Origin: Clostridiales bacterium
Lineage (GTDB): Bacteria > Bacillota > Clostridia > Oscillospirales > Acutalibacteraceae
DNA length: 17,716 bases
NCBI GenBank assembly: GCA_019419895.1
Contig: JAHZIE010000039.1
Span: forward strand, 1-17,716
Direction: 5' to 3'
The position numbers and the translations under genes were made by a program. Position 1 is the first letter of the stretch. Each line of letters starts with the position of its first letter. Shown one piece after another: positions 14,137 to 17,716 of the stretch. The notes beneath the pieces are model-generated. The model saw nothing but the letters and a program-made list of their open reading frames with translations. It was not told the DNA's origin and ran no database searches.

Positions 14137-14496
14137 ATGGATTACGTAAAAGCTTTTGTCGTCGGCGGCCTCATCTGCGCTATCGGACAAATTATCATAG
14201 ATAAAACAAAATTGACTCCCGCCAGAATTCTTGTGGGCTATGTCGTCGCCGGGGTTATCCTCACCGCAGTGGGGCTTTACGGCCCCCTGGTCGAATTCGC
14301 CGGAGCTGGGGCAACCGTCCCTTTGACCGGATTTGGCTATTCCCTGGCTATGGGAGTACAGGAAGCCATTCAAAAGGATGGGCTGCTGGGCGCCCTTACC
14401 GGAGGGTTGATCGCCACATCGGGTGGAATCGCCGCGGCCATGGTGTTTGGATATCTTGCCGCCCTGCTCTCCAAACCATCGGATAAAAGCAAATAG
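14137..14496 (+). CDS. spoVAE: Stage V sporulation protein AE
   Basis: SpoVAE (AEb type) is a small membrane protein of the dipicolinic acid channel. The 119-residue product has hydrophobic segments at about 4-21, 30-48 and 83-110 and the conserved loop GAGATVPLTGFGYSLAMGV (56-74). That loop is clearly related to the GAGSLVPITGF loop of SpoVAC, consistent with a shared origin of the two subunits. ATG 14137 has a near-perfect AAAGGAGGT (14122-14130) 6 bases upstream. It is the last gene of the minimal AC-AD-AE set common in Clostridia. No spoVAA, AB or AF is present here. Confidence 0.96.
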   Translation: MDYVKAFVVGGLICAIGQIIIDKTKLTPARILVGYVVAGVILTAVGLYGPLVEFAGAGATVPLTGFGYSLAMGVQEAIQKDGLLGALTGGLIATSGGIAAAMVFGYLAALLSKPSDKSK

Positions 14497-14815
14497 ATTC
14501 TTTGGCTTTTTTCACGTTTGAAACATAACGGTAAAGGCGGCCGCCAGTGTGTCCAAGGAGCACCCTGGGGAGTATTCCGAGGAATGTTTCACAGCATTTT
14601 TAGAACTTTTTTCGCACAATCGGTGTTTTCCATTACAAAAAACAGGGAAGCTTTTCTATTAAGAAAGCTTCCCTGTTTTTCTTTGCTGTTCCATCAATCG
14701 GACTTATGATAATTTCCCAATGTTTTTAACTGTTACAGATCTTTTCATTTTCCAGGCCCATTCAAGCATTCTATCTTTTGCTGGAATAGCCTGGCTTCCT
14801 CATTTCCGTACGCTG
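14497..14815. other. Convergent intergenic region, spoVAE to pgm
   Basis: No gene is supported here. It holds the shared terminator (14637-14681) and, nearer to pgm, an imperfect hairpin pairing CCAGGC (14752-14757) with GCCTGG (14789-14794), with ATTC/GAAT inside it and no clear T-run. A GGCGGCCGCC palindrome near 14538 is probably incidental. Confidence 0.6.
14637..14681. terminator. Bidirectional terminator between spoVAE and pgm
   Basis: A perfect 14-bp stem AACAGGGAAGCTTT (14641-14654) with its complement (14664-14677) has a 9-base loop. The flanking AAAA and TTTT extend pairing to about 18 bp. It gives a U-rich tail on both strands and fits the convergent gene arrangement. Confidence 0.9.
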
Positions 14816-16453
14816 CTATTCTACCCCCAACACCACAGCTGCCGCCTTCTGCAAGCTCTGAGAAAGCTCCTTTGCTTTATCCTGAGTCTTTCCAAAGGCG
14901 GAAACATAGACCTTAATTTTGGGTTCCGTTCCCGAGGGACGGACAATCACACTGGCGCCGTTCTCCAATTGATAAGAAAGGACATTTGACTTGGGTAGCG
15001 CAATCTCACTGCTTTTTCCTGTGCAAAAATCGGTCTGCCTGGACACCAGGTAATCCGACATGGATACAATCTTCCAGCCTCCGATAGCATTGGGGGTATT
15101 CTCCCTCAGCTGTGCCATCAGACCAGCCATTTTTTCCATTCCGGACAAACCATCAAACTGATAATTGTCCGTGGTATTGATGCAATAACCAAATTCCTCG
15201 TAAATATCATGGATAACATCTACCAGATTTTTCCCCTTGGTCTTATAATAAGCCGCCATATCGCAAATCAGCATGGAGGCAACAACGGCATCCTTATCCC
15301 TTACATAGGTTCCGGCGAGATAGCCATAGCTTTCCTCAAAGCCGAAGACATACCGAGATTCCTCTCCAGCCTTCTCCACCAGGCCGATCTGTTCGCCGAT
15401 ATACTTAAATCCAGTCAGTACATTTTTAACTTCACAGTGATATTTTTTCGCCACTTCATCCACCAGAGGCGTCGTCACGATAGTTTTGACTGTAAAGGGA
15501 CGCTGGGGCATGGTTCCCTTCTCCGTTCTCTGGGAAAGGATATAATTCAGCAGCATGACGCCTACCTCATTTCCAGTAAAGAGGCGGTAATCCTCCCCGT
15601 CTTTCACAGCGATTCCCACCCGGTCGGAATCGGGATCCGTTGCCAGAAGAAGATCCGGTTCTTCCTCCTGCGCCAGCTTCAGCCCACATTCAAACACCTG
15701 CTTGATTTCCGGATTAGGATAGGGACAAGTGGGGAAATTGCCGTCCGGCTTTTCCTGTTCCGGCACCACCTTGACATTGGTGATTCCAATTCTCTTTAAA
15801 ATGGCCCTGACACATTTGTTTCCCGCTCCATTCAAAGGAGTATAAATAACCTTGAGGCCGGATTTGGCAGCTATTTCCGGGTTGACGCACTGTTCCTCCA
15901 CCTTATCCAGGTACCTATCCAGAATCTCCTGCCCCAAAATGACGATCGTTCCATCCTTCACCCCCTGCTCAAAGGGAACTGTTCTGACGCTGAACGTATC
16001 CACATGCTCAATTTTTTCAAATACGGCGCCGGCGGCCGCGTCCGTCATCTGGCAGCCATCCCCGCCATATACCTTATATCCGTTATACTGGGAAGGGTTG
16101 TGGCTGGCTGTGATATTGATTCCTCCCTGCGCGCCAAGCTCCCGGACTGCAAAGGAGAGGGCGGGCGTGGGGGCAAGCTCCGGGAACAGATAGGCGCGTA
16201 TGCCATTGGCCGCCAAAACAGACGCCGCCTCCTTGGCAAACAAATCCGACTTGATGCGGGAATCATACGCGATGGCCACTGAAACCTTTTCCTGCTGTTC
16301 CTTCAGGTAGTCCGCCAACCCCTGCGTGGCCCGGCGCACCGTATAGATATTCATGCGATAGGTCCCGGCTCCAATAATACCGCGCAGCCCAGCTGTGCCA
16401 AAAGCAAGATCCGTACTGAACCGCTCTGCAATCTCCTCCGTTTTCCCTTTCAT
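14816..16453 (-). CDS. pgm: Phosphoglucomutase/phosphomannomutase, restart or truncated form
   Basis: The enzyme is an alpha-D-phosphohexomutase interconverting hexose 1- and 6-phosphates. The 545 residues from ATG 16453 contain the whole catalytic body: FGTAGLRGIIGAGTYRMN at the start, phosphoserine loop ITASHNP (Ser117), metal loop ATDPDSDRVG (Asp273, Asp275, Asp277), sugar-binding GFEESYGYL and phosphate-binding RPSGTEPKIK. Family members usually have about 25 more N-terminal residues. That segment is present upstream: ATG 16531, preceded by AGGGAGAG, reads MSLQERNEIWGRKVVEDTDL and continues to an in-frame TAG (16465-16463) four codons before ATG 16453. One base change (GAG to TAG) would explain it. 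GAGGG just before ATG 16453 could permit restart, so the shortened enzyme may be made. It lies downstream of, and probably shares a transcript with, the PfkB-family gene. Confidence 0.9.
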   Translation of the reverse strand: MKGKTEEIAERFSTDLAFGTAGLRGIIGAGTYRMNIYTVRRATQGLADYLKEQQEKVSVAIAYDSRIKSDLFAKEAASVLAANGIRAYLFPELAPTPALSFAVRELGAQGGINITASHNPSQYNGYKVYGGDGCQMTDAAAGAVFEKIEHVDTFSVRTVPFEQGVKDGTIVILGQEILDRYLDKVEEQCVNPEIAAKSGLKVIYTPLNGAGNKCVRAILKRIGITNVKVVPEQEKPDGNFPTCPYPNPEIKQVFECGLKLAQEEEPDLLLATDPDSDRVGIAVKDGEDYRLFTGNEVGVMLLNYILSQRTEKGTMPQRPFTVKTIVTTPLVDEVAKKYHCEVKNVLTGFKYIGEQIGLVEKAGEESRYVFGFEESYGYLAGTYVRDKDAVVASMLICDMAAYYKTKGKNLVDVIHDIYEEFGYCINTTDNYQFDGLSGMEKMAGLMAQLRENTPNAIGGWKIVSMSDYLVSRQTDFCTGKSSEIALPKSNVLSYQLENGASVIVRPSGTEPKIKVYVSAFGKTQDKAKELSQSLQKAAAVVLGVE

Positions 16454-16462
16454 TACCCTCAG

Positions 16463-16531
16463 CTAAGTGATCAAATCTGTATCTTCTACCACTTTGCGGC
16501 CCCATATTTCGTTACGCTCCTGTAGAGACAT
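16463..16531 (-). pseudogene. N-terminal piece of pgm cut off by an in-frame TAG
   Basis: This is a 22-codon open frame from ATG 16531 to TAG 16465-16463, in the same frame as the pgm body. The start has a suitable AGGGAGAG site, and the peptide matches the usual first helix of this mutase family (ERxxxW pattern). It is listed separately so the premature stop is visible. If read through or corrected, the gene would be 14816-16531 with 571 residues. Confidence 0.7.
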
Positions 16532-16579
16532 TGCTACATCTCTCCCTGTCATACAGCTTATATTTTTATTTTACTATTC

Positions 16580-16601
16580 TATCCATAAAAAGCTATGGAT
16601 A
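16580..16601. repeat. 8-bp inverted repeat between pfkB-family gene and pgm
   Basis: TATCCATA (16580-16587) pairs with TATGGATA (16594-16601) across a 6-base loop, 49 bases upstream of the original pgm start. On the minus strand no T-run follows, so it is not a clear terminator for the upstream kinase. It could be an operator or mRNA hairpin. Confidence 0.4.
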
Positions 16602-16663
16602 TTTCTACCTTTTTTATTTTATTTTTTTCCATACATATCAACAGCGTCCGGAAACAAAGGGGA

Positions 16664-17590
16664 TCATAATCTTTTTACCATTATTCCGCCCAGCATCCGG
16701 AGGAATTCCTCCCTATTGCAAAACTGAGTCCCTTCCTTTTCCAAAGAGGCGCTGGCCGCCGCTACTCCGTAGGCAAGCAGTTCCTCCTCCCCTTTTCCTT
16801 CCTCCAAACCAAGGGAAATTCCACCCACCATAGCGTCACCGGCTCCTTGTACCCCCCGAACCGTGAGGGAAAGCGCCGGCGCATACCATATCCCCTTTTT
16901 TGACAGGAGCATCGCTCCCCGCTCTCCCATGGAAACACAGATCATGGAAATCCCATATTCTACCAGTTTCTCCGCGTCTCTGACAATTTCCGCATAATTT
17001 TGATAGGATTTTCCAAAAAGGCTGGAAAATTCCTCCAGGTTTGGCTTGATGAGAAAAGGCTTTCCATGAATCCCCTCCCGAAGCGCCCTGCCGGAGGTGT
17101 CCAAAATCACCTTGCTTTTTTCCTTCAGCCGAGGAATCAGGCGGCGGTAATAGTCTTCCGGCACACCCTCCGGCAGACTTCCGCAAATGGCTGTAATTTT
17201 GCTTTGTACAGCCATTTCTTCCGTCAGACTGGCCAGGCGCTCCTGATTTTCCCGGGAAAGAAGGCTCCCTTTTTGATTAAGCTCGGTATATGTCCCCGCC
17301 GCGCGATCAAGAATTTTCAGATTGGCGCGCAGCCGCCCGTCAGAGGGAACCGTTTTCTTCTTTATCTCCATCTCTTCCAGGCATACCTTCAGCTTATCCC
17401 CGTTTTCAGTAAATTCAGGATAAATGCAGCAAGCCTCTCCTCCCAGCCGCTGAAAGGCATGGGCCGCGTTAATTCCCTTTCCGCCGGGATCCTCCCGGAT
17501 AGAAAGGAGGCGGGAAACCCCACCCGGATTCAGATGTTCTGTCTGTACGGAAATATCCATACAGGGATTCATTGTCAAGGTTGTCAGCAT
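16664..17590 (-). CDS. PfkB-family hexose-phosphate kinase (1-phosphofructokinase/tagatose-6-phosphate kinase type)
   Basis: The enzyme is a ribokinase-fold sugar-phosphate kinase. This subgroup phosphorylates fructose 1-phosphate or tagatose 6-phosphate to a bisphosphate. The 308-residue protein starts LTTLTMNPCMDISV, typical of FruK/LacC enzymes, and carries the substrate motif DPGGKGIN (34-41). It also has CGSLPEGVP near 137, KPNLEEF near 182, and the ATP/catalytic signature GAGDAM, where Asp252 is the general base. ATG 17590 is chosen because AAGGAGG lies 5 bases upstream; the in-frame upstream codons have no such site. No PTS transporter, fruR or second carbohydrate gene is visible before the window end, so the natural sugar stays open. 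It is followed by pgm on the same strand after about 130 bases, which suggests a shared role in hexose phosphate flow. Confidence 0.9.
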   Translation of the reverse strand: MLTTLTMNPCMDISVQTEHLNPGGVSRLLSIREDPGGKGINAAHAFQRLGGEACCIYPEFTENGDKLKVCLEEMEIKKKTVPSDGRLRANLKILDRAAGTYTELNQKGSLLSRENQERLASLTEEMAVQSKITAICGSLPEGVPEDYYRRLIPRLKEKSKVILDTSGRALREGIHGKPFLIKPNLEEFSSLFGKSYQNYAEIVRDAEKLVEYGISMICVSMGERGAMLLSKKGIWYAPALSLTVRGVQGAGDAMVGGISLGLEEGKGEEELLAYGVAAASASLEKEGTQFCNREEFLRMLGGIMVKRL

Positions 17591-17679
17591 ATTTCCTCCT
17601 TGGTCTTGCAAAAAGAGCTAAAAAACTTTACAATAATTTATTATGCTTTCTTACTCTCTGGGGATTTCCTACACTTCTT

Positions 17680-17707
17680 ATTTTAACCTCTCTTTTTTTA
17701 CTTGCAA
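17680..17707 (-). promoter_or_regulatory. Possible promoter of the PfkB-family gene
   Basis: On the minus strand TTGCAA (17707-17702) and TAAAAT (17685-17680) are spaced by 16 bases, about 90 bases upstream of the start codon at 17590. The region is very AT-rich, so chance matches are likely. Confidence 0.4.
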
Positions 17708-17716
17708 CTCTTTTTT

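Noticed and set aside
14535..14550. GGCGGCCGCC followed by AGTGTG, recalling a cloning-vector NotI site
   Set aside because: The flanking bases differ from common vector sequence and genomic features continue on both sides, so contamination is unlikely.
14720..14989. Plus-strand open frame overlapping the pgm 3' end
   Set aside because: It is mostly antisense to pgm, has no ribosome binding site, and starts after a terminator with no promoter seen.
16463..16465. The TAG in pgm as a recoded pyrrolysine or selenocysteine-like codon
   Set aside because: Family members have an ordinary residue here, no pyl genes or recoding element are visible, and the site is far from the catalytic loops.
16561..16640. 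Plus-strand hairpin with long T-run at 16580-16630 as a terminator
   Set aside because: No plus-strand gene ends nearby; the T-run is simply the AT-rich leader region of pgm on the other strand.

Overview
The window looks like chromosomal DNA of an endospore-forming, anaerobic Clostridia-type Firmicute, probably of the Oscillospiraceae/Ruminococcaceae gut lineage. The evidence is strong AGGAGG-type ribosome binding sites, GTG and TTG starts, the Firmicute gene order rny-ymdB-spoVS, the fakA(yloV)-recG linkage, and a minimal spoVAC-spoVAD-spoVAE cluster. The lineage call is inference from gene order and protein style, not from a marker gene. I see no tRNA, rRNA, CRISPR array, insertion sequence or phage gene.

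Left part (1-3183): a ThuA-like protein (320-1045, +) with its own sigma-A promoter, then a 16-bp bidirectional terminator hairpin, then a convergent minus-strand unit. That unit consists of a heavily frameshifted AraC-type regulator (pseudogene, about 2729-1853) followed 12 bases later by an intact VOC/glyoxalase-fold protein (1840-1484). The wreck spans all three minus-strand frames and can be stitched back into an HTH domain plus a GyrI-like effector-binding domain.

Central part (3047-12346, all +): a strong promoter drives rny (RNase Y, TTG start), followed by a terminator. Next come ymdB (phosphodiesterase) and spoVS with its own promoter. A further promoter with a structured leader of about 105 nt leads into a tightly packed unit: fakA (fatty-acid kinase subunit), recG (branched-DNA helicase), a zinc-dependent alcohol dehydrogenase-like gene, and an unrecognised 358-residue, probably beta-propeller protein. 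The unit ends at a 15-bp terminator. The last two genes are an accessory addition to a housekeeping operon.

Right part (12602-17716): spoVAC-spoVAD-spoVAE (+), which handle dipicolinic acid entry into the spore, end at a hairpin shared with the convergent minus-strand pair. That pair is a PfkB-family sugar-phosphate kinase (17590-16664) followed by a phosphoglucomutase/phosphomannomutase (pgm). The pgm reading frame begins at a well-placed ATG at 16531 but meets an in-frame TAG at codon 23 before the recognisable catalytic body, which can restart at ATG 16453.

No wholly new multi-gene system is evident. The items most worth a second look are the pgm amber codon, the unknown protein paired with the alcohol dehydrogenase downstream of recG, the two stem-loops in the fakA leader, and a perfect 12-bp hairpin inside the start of recG.
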